Of a stretch of DNA of 64,000 bases, positions 25,206 through 38,347 are shown piece by piece. The position numbers and the translations under genes were made by a program. The stretch covers positions 43,795,745-43,859,744 of the forward strand of contig OX421962.1 of assembly GCA_949128115.1 (NCBI GenBank), written 5' to 3'. This DNA is from Anaspis maculata. Its lineage: Eukaryota; Arthropoda; Insecta; Coleoptera; Scraptiidae. Position 1 is the first letter of the stretch, and each line of letters begins with the position of its first letter. The notes below the pieces were generated by a model. It did no database searches and was not told the origin of the DNA. It was given only the letters and a program-made list of their open reading frames with translations.

Positions 25206-27440
25206 AGGTTTGGTGTGGAGTAAGTTGACTTTTTCAACGCATTTTCGTATAGGAAATCCGCTATTAGCTGCTCTCTGATGTTTGCCCGTCCGGCTGTCTT
25301 ATCTGCCTGTCTTGTCATCGAACTACTCCTAAACAGGGCTGGCCTTGCAGCTTTTGTGCCCGTGGCCAAGATCTGGGCCTGGCAATGCGTCCTTTGAAAC
25401 ATGAGTATTGATCACTCAAATTTTGATTGAGATAGTATAAATCATATAGGAAAATGCATTGGTGTAAGGCACTCACACCGTGCGAGTTGTGTTAGAAACG
25501 TTTTATACCAATAGTTAGACTGTCAGTTAACCGTAATAATAATAAGACGTTATCATAATGGAACACGAATTGAATTGAATTGAAGTGTGTAGCTCCAAAA
25601 AGTGCTTTTGGATTCGCATAATTTGCTGCACTAACTGGAGAGCTCACCTATTGTAAAAGGAATCGATTAATATTTAAACATTGTTATGCCAGTATTGTTT
25701 TCGCGTATATCCGTAACTTATTGTGTGGTACTGATACTACTACAGTAGTAAACAAGTTTGAGCATTGACTTAGCAAGCGAATCCCGCCGTGACTTTTTTA
25801 TGTCTAAAAAAAAATTATGTACGTGTACGAGTCGTTTTCTGCCAGCCAAGCCAAACCTCGACGTATTTGATGAATGGTCTCTGGGATATTATTGGCCAGT
25901 CGGAGAGTTAGCAATTATTGTCGGTGTAATTTCTAGAGTACTCGGGTATTTGTCCAAATGGAAGTGTAGGAAGGTTCCGCCACTAATTAGTCATTGGTGT
26001 ACATTAGTGTGCGCCGAACTATGACCGCGATGTTACTACAGTTATAAAGTCTTGTGTAATTGGTCGGGTTAACTAGATTGAACTTTTCAAGACAACAACA
26101 CTGGGCATGTCACTCTAGAGATGACCGTTTGTTCCTCACGGCAATAGTTCTTGTGTAATTGAACTAAACGCATTCCTCAAAAGGGCTAAATAATATTTAA
26201 AGCGGTGAGGCTTTGTAATTTTCTCTCGAAGTTAACTAATTAGAGCCGCTTTGCCTCTGTTTTAGCGCGCTACGGCTTGGTTTTCCGTATCAAATCATGA
26301 AGTTCGATGTTTTAAATACACATAACGCAATTATATTTATGACTGGAAAATAACGTTCGGCATTTTCGTTTTCTGCTTTGGCGTGTTCATAACATGTTTC
26401 GATTAATCACATCAATCCACGTCAGATGAAATGAGCTGCCCGCCAACTTTCAGCGGGGCCCTTTGTGCGTACGAAGGCAAACCGTTCCAAATTTTGGCGG
26501 TTCGAATTTTTTCACCGTTTTTATTCATGATTTTGCTATCCCACACTAAATCTGGGACACATCGCATTGCACTGTTGCATTTCCTGTTTTTCAAATCTCG
26601 TTATTTTTATGGAATACGCAGCAACTATGCGAGTCCATATAAAGCATTTTGGGGGGATGCAATATATGGAGCCCTCGAGTCCATCTGTCAATCACGTTAA
26701 AATGGCATAAAACCCGATACCCATCGCCCATTTCCATAATATTAATTTCCAAACATGTTCCGCATTTAATAATAATTCGCTCGCTAATTTGAAATACAAA
26801 TACTGCGCTCTCGATATATGTATATGGTCGTAGCTTTGTGCATGTTTTGCCAGATCGGTTGTATATAAAATTAACCAAAATTTTCATAATCAAACACATT
26901 TCAGCCCTCGAACGGCGGGTCCGTTCCAGCCGGCATTGGAATATTGAAATTAAATAATTAGTCGAAGTTATTTCCAAAACATGTATTATACATTCACAAT
27001 GATTAGGTAGGTGTCAATATTTTGAATTAGCATAAATATAGATTAACTGATTGTCGGTGCGGTAGTCTTTTTAAAACTTCAGCAACTACATAATCTTCAA
27101 TATTTTTATGTAGAAACCTACCAGTGGAGTCTTCCACGGGTAACGACCATTGAAAAAAATCAAGCTCTAAAGAGTGGCTATCGAATGTTTTTTTAATTCA
27201 ATTTTTTTTGTTGATTTAGGCTCCGAAAAAAAAAATTGAAAGAAATTTGCTTAACGTACTGATATTGAGACTCAAGTGCATGACAGATGACGCCACGTGA
27301 AAAGATAGAATTTTGATGTCAAATTTCTTTGGCTGAACGTCGTGTGGACTCGGAACAACAATTTAAACTTCTTTTTCTCTTTTTTTATACTTACACCAGA
27401 TTCCATGTTATGAAAATGTATTGTTTTAGAAACAATAAAC
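25206..27440. other. Repeat-poor stretch without recognisable gene
   Basis: It starts with a GTCCGGCTGTCTTATCTGCC-like tract that recalls the GACGGACAGACAG tracts near 31890 and 40160. Short GAATT tandem runs occur near 25567. The longest frame (128 codons, minus, 26591-26977) has no recognisable motif. The 26.2-27.0 kb part looks unique. Confidence 0.4.
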
Positions 27441-27461
27441 ATTGAATTGAATTGAATTGAA
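27441..27461. repeat. GAATT microsatellite, possible LINE 3' tail
   Basis: The run ATTGAATTGAATTGAATTGA follows AACAATAAAC. A polyadenylation-like AATAAA followed by a short tandem tail is how many insect non-LTR elements end. No coding sequence of such an element is recognisable upstream, so this is only a suggestion. Confidence 0.4.
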
Positions 27462-29203
27462 CTACATTAAATGACAGCGTTGAAGAGATTTTGAGAGAAG
27501 TCTCGAATTATTATCACACTTGAAAAGTAATTTGAGATTTGAGGCATCAAAATTCTGGTAAAACAGGTCACTTTTGGTTTTCGCCTGAGGATGACCGAGT
27601 GACGTTATGAGATTAAATTTTTTTTTTTCAGAAAACCAGTGGAAAACTGGACGCGCTTGTCCCACGATCTGAACAATTAGATAAGAAACTCATTTAAAAT
27701 CGATATATTTTTTCCAGTACCTATAACACCCAGTGTCGACGCTTAGCTTATTAGACTAGGGGGCGAGATGGGGCCGGAAAGATTGAGGGGGGTCAGCGTG
27801 CTAGGTCGGGGAGGGGTTGGGCGAGAAGGAAATTGCAAGCCCCAGATTTACACGGTTCCGTTGGATGCGTTGAAACGAGTGTGGTTCTGGAATCTTTGTA
27901 AAAATAATTGTGGTGGCAAAATTCCGGCACTACGATTTGGGCTATTGACAGCATTTGTGAATCTAAAAAGCCTACATGCCAAGGGTGCTGTATTACTCTC
28001 CTTACAAGGCGTACTTTTTTGTTGGCCATCAATCCATCATGAGCGGGCGGCTACATATCCCGCAAAGACTACTTGTTTAGCAACCAAGGTGCTGACCAAA
28101 CCAGAATTTGCCTTCTAAATTTTCCTGACGTCCCCCGTTTCCGATATACAGGGTTATTCATGTGTTCAATCGAAAAGTTTGATTGGCCATATCTCCCGAA
28201 TAGATCAATAGAATCGATTGAAATCTCGAAAGTACATTCTAAAACCAACGGTCTTTGTAGGTCTTTGTAGCACCCTATTCATTTATGAAATGAATACAGG
28301 ACCGGCGTCCCCAAAATTCTGTTTTTCGAGTTTCTGTTGAAAAAGTCATCCAGTCATTCATTTTTTTCAAAATCTGATGTCATATTCGGAAGCTACATGA
28401 AAAATGCTACAAAATGCGGTTCCTAAATTGTTTGGCACTAATTTAGCTGATTTGGAAAAAATTAGGTATTATCAGAAATTTTTCAGGAATGTTTTTTTAA
28501 AATTTCAAGATGTTGAACAATGTGGAATTGTGAACGATGTAGTCTGGGAGTGCTGCTGAAACTTTGATACTGGAAAAAAGTTGTAAATAGAAAGGTAAAA
28601 ACCATTAACACGACTTAAAGGAGTAACATGACCAAAATGTACGGCTAGGCTAGGCTATTGGTTAGATAGATGTCTCACACTTTCATTAATTTGTAGGAAA
28701 TGCAAACATGAACCAGGTGTAATATGTCCGCACAGTAATAATATAAATGTGAAATTATGCTTCGATAAATTGAAACATTGTTCAACTGCAAGCTCATGAA
28801 AGTGGTTAGCTCTGTGAAGCCACAAACTATGTCGTAATAATGGGAATAATTTCCTTGCGCTAAAATTAATACTGTGATCAAACTTTTAAGTAGGTAGGTA
28901 TAACCAATAATTTATTTTTATAAGGTTTGTTTTTATTATGCAGCCTCGCTGTGTGATGGTTAATGGTTAGTGTCGAACCACAAAAAATAAAGCTTATGAA
29001 AATCCACTTTTTTTCAAAGGCAACGCAAAGTTTAGAGTTGTGGTATCTTTGACCATTGAATTTGATATTTTACGCTCGGCAATAACCTCATACCGTTTTG
29101 AAACTAATAACAGCAACAAGTAGCAAAGTCCTCACGAGCGTGAGTCTCACATGAGCTCATTTTCGGAGTGTAGATGAGTAAGTGTAGACTCTCTCTTCCT
29201 AAT
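27462..29203. other. Stretch without recognisable gene
   Basis: A TACAGGGTTATTCATG word near 28149 resembles the foldback terminus, but no inverse partner was found. A GGTCTTTGTAGGTCTTTGTA micro-duplication lies at about 28251-28270. Frames of 116 codons (27768-28118, plus) and 79 codons (27793-28032, minus) overlap on opposite strands and are unrecognised. Confidence 0.4.
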
Positions 29204-29543
29204 AAAGATACAGGGTGTCAAATTCCACATTTCGATTTTCTTGCGAACCATTGAACCAAATTAGCCTGAATTTAGCATAGGCTGGTTTGTCGGAATTATC
29301 CACCTACCTGCCAATTTTCGAAATATCCAATCAGTGGCGTAAGAGTTCTGGGGACAACATTAATTTGAAAGAATCTCCAGATGCTCATAAATTAATGACC
29401 CTCCATAACTCTTGCGCCAATGATAGGATTTTTTCGAAATTTTATAGGTAGATCATTCCAACAAACCAGCCTATGTTAATTCAAGCTAATTGAAGTTGAA
29501 AATTTTTAAAAATCGAATAAAGTGTTAGGCACTCTGTATCTTT
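29204..29543. mobile_element. TACAGGGTG-type foldback, 340 bp
   Basis: The ends are AAAGATACAGGGTGTC and the complement of the right end AAAGATACAGAGTGCC. The arms match through TAGCATAGGCTGGTTTGT and TGGCG(T/C)AAGAGTT(C/A)TGG, spanning nearly the whole element. No ORF. A related one-sided fragment is seen at 46882-47040. Confidence 0.85.
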
Positions 29544-30120
29544 CGTACAAGAAGCGAATGAGGGACACGTATATTATATTTTTCTGAATCAGGATTATAT
29601 TTTTCTGAATGAGGAGAGTGAGAAAGAATCTTATCCCAAAGTTTGATCAAAACTGAAACACCCTATATACGGATTGTCTCGAAAGTACCATATGAAATCA
29701 TTAATTTTTATATGAAATTTGAGTACTTATCTAAATTTTCAAATTTCATCAAGATCGGCTCAGATAAGTAATAATATAGGTACCTACCTATCACAACAAT
29801 AAATTTCAAGTTAAACTGGAATTGATAAGTCGAATTCTTCACTTGATGATTTTTGTTCCATCGATATAACTTTTTCATTACTCCTGATTAATAGGAAAAA
29901 AGTCAAAATTAAAACACAGATTTATTATTGATATGTATCAGAAAATTTCTTCAATCCTCAGTTTAAAAAAAGGCGCGCTCATCAATAGTGGAATAAATAA
30001 AGCGACTGAGTACTTATGGGTGTTTGTACTCACCGCGAAGCGTCATTGTTCTTACCGGCCGGCCGGGGCTCATTAATTGTCTCTAAGGATTCACCACACA
30101 AAAATGATGATATCTTCGTA

Positions 30121-30675
30121 TAATACACCGATAGGTGAGGTGTATTATCGCTACATCGAGGATTTTCACGAGGGGATCCGAGTGTAAATCGAGATGTAAG
30201 CGATAATATATCGAACCTAGAGGTGTATTTGTTAAGACAATTAACCGAACAACACTGAAAATCTTCATAAAAAAGTGAAAACTATTTGAATGTTTGAGGT
30301 TGGTCATTCTGGAGGGGTGTTTTCAATAATGACCTTGGTGGTAATACACTTGAACGGCCTACTGTTTCAAGGAGTGAGGTGAATTGTCGTATGTAATACA
30401 CCGATAGGTGAGGTGTATTATCGCTACATCGAGGATTTTCACGAGGGGATCCGAGTGTAAATCGAGATGTAAGTGATAATATATCGAACCTAGAGGTGTA
30501 TTTGCTAAGACAATTAACCGAACAATACTGAAAATCTTCATGAAAAAGGGTAAATTATTTGAATGTTTAAGGTTGGTAATTCTGGAGGGGTGTTTTCACC
30601 GATGACCTTATTGGTAATAATAGACTTATAATACGGCCTATACTATTTTAAAAAGTGAGGTGAATTGTCATTGGG
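30121..30675. repeat. Tandem duplication, 273-bp period, with internal hairpins
   Basis: TAATACACCGATAGGTGAGG begins at 30121 and again at 30394. The copies are very similar over the first 170 bp and diverge more later. Each copy has a local fold: ATTATCGCTACATC faces the downstream GATGTAAGCGATAAT (GATGTAAGTGATAAT in copy 2). A minus-strand frame (30083-30307 and 30359-30541) is shared by both copies with a handful of substitutions. That follows from recent duplication and is not evidence for a gene. Confidence 0.85.
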
Positions 30676-30770
30676 AATAAAGCAATCAGAATAACTCTTC
30701 CACTGAAATTTCCCCCATTTCTTCCTGTCCATTTAGTTTGCTGGATGTGTATGCATGTACACGTTCACAT

Positions 30771-31531
30771 GTTCACGATAAAATTCACCCTCCTCTAGAA
30801 GATTCCCCTTTGAGATATTTTCAAAAACTGAAAACTTTTTCTCAACCATTTTTCTCAGGGATCTTGAATCGATCGTCTAAAAGTTTTTAGTTGGTACCGT
30901 ATACAGGGTGTGACATGTAACTTTTTTTATTTCAAATGCAACACCCTATATATTTCATTATACGTCATTTGATGAAGCCTTTCTTTCTGATTACAAAGAT
31001 ATATAACTTTTATGATTCATTTTGATGCGGAAGCTGGCAAAAAAATAATAAAATAGGTAGTCAAATAAATAAAAATGCGCTAAAAATTCAAAATTACGCT
31101 ACACCCTGTATTAGGAATGAATTGGACCATTTATCCATGCAAAGTTGAATTCTGCAGACAAAATGTTGCAAGAATAACTTTTTTCAAGTGAACTGTAGAA
31201 ACCATCAAAGCCATCTTGCCGCGGAACAAAATCATTTGACTACCTATTTTATAATTTTTTGACAACTTACTTGTCAAAATAAATCATAAGTGTCATATGT
31301 ATTTGTAATCAGGAGAAAAGGCTTGACCAAATAACGGAATAAAATATAGGGTGTTGCATTTAAAATAAAAAAGTTACATATCATACCCTGTATGCGGTAC
31401 CAATAAGAAACTTTTAAAGGATCGATTTAAGGTCCCTGTGGAAAATCGTGAAGAAAAAGTTTTTGGTTCTTCGAAATATCTTGAAGGGGAATCTACTAGA
31501 GGGGGGTGAATTTTATCGTGAACACCCTGTA
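30771..31531. mobile_element. TACAGGGTG foldback with two concentric terminal motifs, about 760 bp
   Basis: The outer arms pair GTTCACGATAAAATTCACCC (30771) with the right end, which finishes GAACACCCTGTA at 31531. About 130 bp further in, each arm carries a second terminus-like word, TACAGGGTGTGACATGTAAC at 30902 and the complement of TACAGGGTATGATATGTAAC near 31385. Complementarity then continues through AAATGCAACACCCTATAT and TAAAATAGGTAGTCAAAT. A further ACACCCTGTA lies in the loop at 31101. The left outer end lacks the TACAGGGTG word that the right end keeps. Confidence 0.85.
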
Positions 31532-34509
31532 TTGTAATAAGTCGTAACGTACCTCGATTGTAAAGTTTACAACGCAGTTTTAAATACGCAGTTGTCAAAC
31601 AATAACCGACAAAAAAAAACTATATAGCAGTAAAGACCAAAGTACTCAAAGTGATTCTTGAACTAAAAATTGCTGAATGTATCTGTATAGCGATTCGTTG
31701 AAGTCCTCAACATTGAAGTTAACACTGTAGCAATTAATACACACTTTTTAAACATTATTTCACCTTTTCTTGCAATTACGAGGTCTAGCCAAATTATTTG
31801 CACATGTTCCCATCCATCTGCAGAAAACTAGCTATAATTTGCGAAAACCCGATAGTGCTAGACTTTTCGTTTAGGAGGAGTTCAACTACAAGACAGACGG
31901 ACAGACAGATGGGACGGACGGACATCAAAACGCGCCTAATAATAGCCGATTTTCTATGAAAATGCGCTATACTCGTGAAAAATATAAAAGAGCGTATAGT
32001 TGGCACAGCTCCACCGGATTTCAGCGAGCTTAAAGACACATCCCTTTAGCAGACTGTTTCCATCAATGAAATTTTTTATTTGTGAAATTCTTTGTGACGT
32101 GATTCTAATGGCGATTTTTTTTCCAGGTGAGTACCTAACTGGGCTATCTATTCGACTACTACCTAAGTAAAGAACTATAAGATATAATTTGGTAAGTTAT
32201 TAGTTCATCGAGAGGTTTCTTTTCTGAAATTTGCATTTTTTTTCTCTGCATACTAATAAACAAGCATCGGGCGAATTCATTGTAGTCCAACCAGGCTGGT
32301 CTGAAGTAGTGCTTTTCCACGAGAACGGTATTCGAAAACGAAATTGAAAAAAAAAGCTTCTGTAGTAAAAGTGAGAGCGAGTACGAGAGCTATTCAACTC
32401 TCGCGGAACATGCTACCTTGAGATCTTGTCACGGTGACATTCCACTCATTCCAGACGTTTCGGGTAACTGGAACCTCCAGAAGGTCTTGACTTGATCACT
32501 TGGCCTCATTATGGCCAAAGTGGCAAAGTAGGCTAGAATTTGAACTAAGCGCTTTTGAATAATGCAAAAAGCATTTCATATAACATTTTGTTAACAAGAG
32601 TTTCCAGAGTATTTGGACCTCGCTTAATACAAAAAGGCTGCAATACAAATATATGCGAGGCTGTAAGCAACTCGAAATCTAAGTTAGATTAGTAAATGTT
32701 CTCATAGCATTTCAATCTCGCAAACTAAATGAAATGTCGGTTAACTGTTGTAATTATGACAGGAAGTCAAAACTTCAAGGTGCTATCAAATAATGCATTG
32801 AGATTACACTTATTGCTATGTAAAGTAATGAAGATTTTGATGGAGTTTAGCTGTTAAAGTGTCCAAGAAGTATCTTTTTATGTCGATCTAACATGGGTCG
32901 TTTCGTTTGAAAATGGCTACATCGCTGGAAACAAACAAGAGATCGCTGCCAACCGTCACTTATGAAATGACATTTGTAATTTCTAACCGCGGACCGGAGA
33001 AGTGATGACGTCACAACATGGCGGTTGACGTTTGTTTGAATGTCAACCGCCATGTTGTTACGTTATACTTCTCCGGCCTATAATAACGAAACCAACAACA
33101 GCATTTGAAAACACCAAGAAAACATCTGAGACACCGAAACACCGCAAGTCGTTAACAACGCTACATGCGCAATGAGTCATTGACACTAATGACAGCATTG
33201 ACAGCCAGGAACCAGTATAGTTAGTCAGGGGGCTAGGCAGAATATTGTCAATTTAAATGGCAACGTACGACATGCGTACGTTTTTTAATTTGGCGCTTTC
33301 ACGCTTGCGCACCTGCCCAAATGAAATTCCTTATTCGAAAAGGCATTTTTCAAGTGCGGTTGGTGCCTGGGGCGCCATCTTGAATTGAGAACTTTTAGCA
33401 AATTGTTATATAAAATGCTTCTTGAATTTATTTATTTTTTCAAATTGTCCCTGACTAGGACTGGAAATATGTATAGATATACCTACTTGTGATGTCGCAC
33501 AGTGAACTATGAAAGTACTACTTACCGAGTTGCACTCTTTATATCGCAATAACATTAGACGTACTGATTGGTTTTCACCGATTGGTTTTCCTTGGCTGCT
33601 TTACTTGGGGTTTAAAATCAATAACAAATAGTGTAAAATCACTTACGACCTCGTCACTCGCATAAGCATCATCACCACACCATAGAGGCGGGCTTGCCAG
33701 ACATGCAATTACTTAATTAACCTCATCGATTGTCGAACAAAAAACGCGGCTTTTGTCATTTGAGGTTTTCAATAATAGATGACGTTCAGTTAATTTCAAT
33801 GAATATTAATATTATTGGATTGGAACCTGGGCTGTGGCGCGCTTTGAAAAGTGACCGATATTTTCAATGCCCTGAGAGCCCTCTGCAGCCGCCCAATTCC
33901 GACATAATGGAACTTGCGAGCTTTTCAGAGCTGCGAAAACCCTCAGTCACTGCCAAGAAAGTTGTCGCTCGCATTAAAAGCTCATTAGAGATTCAAGATA
34001 TTGTTTTTTTGTTATTATTAATAGGCGGGCAGGTAGTCAGGCCTAATTTTAATTTGTTGCTAAAAATCGATACGTTAGTGTTGAACCTGACGATTAATTA
34101 CTCATTCGAAAGCAATTGATTATAACGCCTGTGTTTTGTTTGCGTGTTAATTAGTCTACAAACTTGCCGGTCATTCCTGGAAGTTTCATGTTCCATGCAT
34201 GATAACAATCAAAGCGTCGTTACAAATTTGATAATGGTCATCATGCGGTTGTGTTACGTTTGGTGTTTGAGGTTCGTTTCTTGTGGTTTCCTCTATGTTA
34301 TTGTTTGTGCGCTCGAACGAACCATAGGTAGAAGTACATTGAGCAGTACTTAGCTAAAATATAGCAAACCAGAAGCAGAAAACCCATTATCTTGGCTTCC
34401 CTGTTTTTATCATGGTTTATGACTTTATGAACCTTCAATTAAGGTAGAATAAGAGCAGAAATAACGTGATCAAATTTGGTTCATATTCTTCCCAGTTTTG
34501 GATGCCCCA
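31532..34509. other. Stretch with one hairpin and no recognisable gene
   Basis: It includes an ACAGACGGACAGACAG tract near 31892 and a hairpin at 32991-33078. A 129-codon plus frame (33730-34119) begins at a TTG and has no recognisable domain. Nothing else can be supported. Confidence 0.4.
32991..33078. repeat. Hairpin, about 88 bp
   Basis: GGACCGGAGAAGTGATGACG pairs with the complement CGTTATACTTCTCCGGCC. The inner stem CAACATGGCGGTTGAC/GTCAACCGCCATGTTG is exact, leaving a loop of about 13 nt. It is either a small MITE or a potential structured RNA if transcribed. Confidence 0.8.
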
Positions 34510-34665
34510 TGGCCACGTTTATACGTGAGGCTTAGTACTGATGCTAACAGAAATGTTTTCGTTTGTTGAAGTTATCCTTATATGTACTATCAATTGAATG
34601 TCAAATTCATTCTTGATGAATTGCTGTTAGCATCAGTACTAATAAGCCTTGCGTAAACGTAGCCA
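34510..34665. mobile_element. Hairpin MITE, 156 bp
   Basis: TGGCCACGTTTATACGTGAG at the left and the complement of TGGCTACGTTTACGCAAGGC at the right are the ends. The stem continues with AGTACTGATGCTAACAG, which is exact on both sides. The centre is unpaired. No ORF. Confidence 0.8.
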
Positions 34666-37540
34666 GTTATTCTTAGAGTAAACGTGGATTCTTAAAAAAA
34701 AAACATAAGCGAGCTCGCATTTCAGTCAAAGCTCAAATTTCGAAAATTGGTATCAACCTAATCTCTCTTCTATGGTTTATCTAGTTCTAGAGACTCTTCT
34801 GAAGTCTTCGTCCAGGAACTTCATAGGTACTTACTATAATAGAGGTAAAATTTGTTGAGCTCGACATGGTTTCCCTCATTGCTTACACAATAAAATGAGT
34901 TGTTCTGCCTCGCAACATCCGTGTTGGTGGTTACCAGCGGAGGTTTGCGAACTCATGATGGGTCACGGTTCATCTACCTTGATCTCCGATGGGCGCCTTG
35001 ATACACCGCACTGCTCGCTTTTCAACGGTCTTGCAATAATCTGTTTGCAGAAATTGATTTTTATTGCTTCGCCTTTACTATTTGTTTATTCTGTTCTCTA
35101 TTACCAGACACGAGTTTATGCAATGGAATTATAAGGGCGCGCAGACCGGGAGGTCTCTGTAGAGCGCCGTTGTTTACATAACTCGAGCAATAAAAATGGA
35201 AACCGGAGCAAACATCGTTCAGAGTGAGCAAAAGGGAGGATCGAAGAAACCTTTCACACCCCTGGTAGTCGTAGATTTCTATTTTTTTTTTCTTGTGGGG
35301 TCTTCCATTAGGTAATGTCCAAATTTAAATTTCATCAACTGTAATCGATTAATGGTGGAGTGCAAAAGGTGGTCGATCAATCGACTCGTGCCCGTGTTCC
35401 GGCTCCGGGTATACATCTGTCAACTCTGGAAAAGAGGGAGGAAACGCAGGGGGGCGCAATAAGGGATGTTCAGCAGCTGTGGTGCTAATCACTCGCACAC
35501 ACAGACACATTCATACGACGCTTCTCTGTAACGTTTAAACTGGCCATCATGGGGTTGCTTTGCTAGCAATTTTAGGGCGATGGCAGGGCCATACGGTAAT
35601 CCCTCGGTTTATGTCAACAAATGTTAACTTCCCCATGGTCTATTGTTGAGAGAAACAATCGCAGTTATTTCGGAGACGAAAAAATCACATAATAGAACTA
35701 TAGGGCGCAAAGAGACTACCTACGTTTTTGGAACACAACACCTGTACAAAGGAAAGTGTGCACATAGTCAATTCTAAAGTCCGAAATGTGCAAAGTGTAA
35801 ATTCCAGACGAGACAACCATTTGCATGCATATTCCGAATTGGATATAAATCTCAATGCAGCGGATTTTTCTCTCTGTCCATGTGTGCGTGCGTGTATGTG
35901 TATGGAAGCAAAGAGATGCAAATCAACATTTTCCCAACCTGCAGTCCATGACGTCAATAACGTTTTAAATTGGATTTCAGATTTATCTTTCCCGTACACA
36001 ATATGCATCATGCGGGCATTGTTAAATACGAGGGACCTTACTATGCCTGTCTGTCTGTCCCAAAAACAGTAAGATAGATGCGTTATTATTCCACATTTTT
36101 GTGAGCAATGGAATTCAATTTTTAGATAACTACATAGGTACATATTGCAATAATTTTCGATGCATTCTCTTTTTCGGAACACCAAGCGGCGTGAATGGAA
36201 TTTTAAAGCGGAACAAAGACACAGTGAAAGAGCTAAATTGAGCGCTCGGCTTTTATCGATCAGGGGGTCTTCCGACGAAATCTCCTGGCGGTCAACCAGA
36301 CACTGAAATTAATCCGAAGTGTTGATAATCGCTGGAATGGGCCGACCATTTTTCCTCCAGCAGGAGACTGACTAGTGTGAACCCTTGTTAATCACGCAGC
36401 TTCATCAGTTTAACAGCGCCGATTAATCCCACTCTGGTCAGCCGCAATCTGTATAATAATTCAAATCTGGTCGAGGCTGAGGATTCAGGTGGATGCCTAA
36501 AGTTTATATTCGCGTCTTTAGAGACGGATACCCGAGTTTGCCGGCATCGCCATCGTGGAGATCTATTGGGCGGAATGGAATTGAACGATGATAGGGCTCA
36601 AATCAAATTCAAACAATTCAAACCACTACCTACAATTCAAGCAATAATTCAAGATGATGATTAAAAAAAGCTACACAATCCGTTCAACAGGCAAGTACCT
36701 ACAGTGGCGCGCTTGAAAATCGCACCACCCGCACCCTTCTAAATCGAGCAGTCAAGACAGTAATGTTCAAGACAATACAATGACAATGAAAACAGGCTTC
36801 TTAATTTTGTGGAGGTTGTGTGAATTTATGTTCAGTCAGACTGTACCATGTTATTCTATACATCTGCACATATTATTTGGCCATGCACAAATCGGTTGAA
36901 GACATTGATATTCGTTTCCTAATTACCAGCAGATTCGAACACTTATGATGAGAAAGCGGAGGGAATTATGGGAACTAGGAGGGTCCGAGGAAATTGAGGG
37001 AAAATCACTGATTCACTGACTAGATTAGAGGAAGTCATCAGTCGAACACTCATTGGTTACACAATACAGGTAAGTATATACAGAATTTGAGGTGTACTCA
37101 AGACTTTGAAGAAGGAATTACAGAAGAGTTCTTGATTATAGTTAAGTTTATCACGTTAACAATATCTAGCAGATCGATTGAACCTTTTATTGTAAGCCTT
37201 TCGTTTAAGACCAATATCGGAACATCCTATCCTGAAATTTCGCTTTTGTTTTGTGAATGTCATTGTTTGATTCACAATGGACTGTACACTTTTTGATACA
37301 TTTATTTTGTTGGAAACTTTTTCTGTTATTTATTGACGTTTTATGTTATTACGAAAAACCAAAGATGTCACACATGATAAATATGAAAGACATTCAACAG
37401 TCATGTATCTGAAGCAATCTGCTTACACTAGGTATTGGTAGGCATATTGGACCAAGTGGCTCCCGACCACTGCATTGCATCGAGCAAATTCAAACAACAA
37501 TCGGTCGACACTTCGCTTCAGTTTTATTTTGTATTGTTCA
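34666..37540. other. Repeat-poor stretch without recognisable gene
   Basis: No long inverted repeat was found. Overlapping opposite-strand frames at 35685-36185 (166 codons, minus) and 35728-36072 (114 codons, plus) cover the same DNA and neither resembles a known protein. The sequence looks unique and could be intergenic or intronic. Confidence 0.4.
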
Positions 37541-37548
37541 GTCATGAG

Positions 37549-38063
37549 TAGGGAGCGGATTTATATGCGGTAAAAAAGCTCAAAATATGTAGTTTATATG
37601 CGCTTAAAAAGTATCAAAATATGCGGTGAAAATGTTCAAATAAAGCAATATATGCGAGTAAATATGTGATATAAGCTGCAAAAACAGTGAAAATTTCATT
37701 ATTCACATGTAAAACTGGATCCAACCAACTTTGACCATCGAAGTAAAAAGAAAAAAAAAATTCAAAAACTTTAAATTTTTTTTTCTTGAAATGAAAAAAT
37801 CGTGATTTTCTAGCTCATATAGATAAAGTGGCCGAAATGTTGACAAATGTTCAGTTATATGCGGAAATATGGACTAAATATGCGGCTATATGCGATTATA
37901 TGGACTATCAATTTGTATGCGGTAAAAAGTCAAAATAATAAATTATATGCGAAATAAAACTTGGTATTTAGGTTCCTTATTGATGGAAACGTCAAGCTGC
38001 AAAATGATAGTTGCATCCAACTTAGCGAATAGAACATGTAAAAAATTATAAATCCGCTCTCTA
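37549..38063. mobile_element. Non-autonomous hAT element with 8-bp target duplication
   Basis: GTCATGAG at 37541-37548 is repeated exactly at 38064-38071. Between the copies, TAGGGAGCGGATTTATA and the complement of the right end TAGAGAGCGGATTTATA form 17-bp inverted ends with one mismatch. An 8-bp duplication with short TAGGG-type ends is diagnostic of hAT elements (family knowledge). Inside, ATATGCG recurs eight times plus one GTATGCG, all on the plus strand, near both ends. Such subterminal arrays are typical transposase-binding layouts. No transposase ORF, so it would need a helper. Confidence 0.9.
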
Positions 38064-38347
38064 GTCATGAGCCTGTATCAGTGTATCTAAACTGGACTGA
38101 TAATAGTAACAAACGGAAAGTTCGGGTAGGAAAGTAACGAACTTTCAAGGTCATTAGATTACATTGAGTGTTAAGTTTGAAGTTTTAGGTCTTGAGTTTT
38201 AAGTTTTAAGCCTGCATAAACTGGCCATTCGACGTATGATTGTGTATCGCATGGATTTGAGAATACTCATTCCCAAGAATTCGTAACGATTGACCCGTAG
38301 GTCCGATCGACGTGGATTTTTTTTTAAATAAATCTCAAAACCTTTTT

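Noticed and set aside
26591..26977. 128-codon minus-strand gene
   Set aside because: No recognisable motif. The overlapping plus frame at 26431-26700 shows that stop-poor sequence occurs on both strands here.
33730..34119. 129-codon protein gene
   Set aside because: The frame starts at TTG, contains no known domain and has no supporting context.
35685..36185. 166-codon minus-strand gene
   Set aside because: A 114-codon frame covers the same DNA on the other strand. No motif is recognised in either, and no splice or promoter context supports one.
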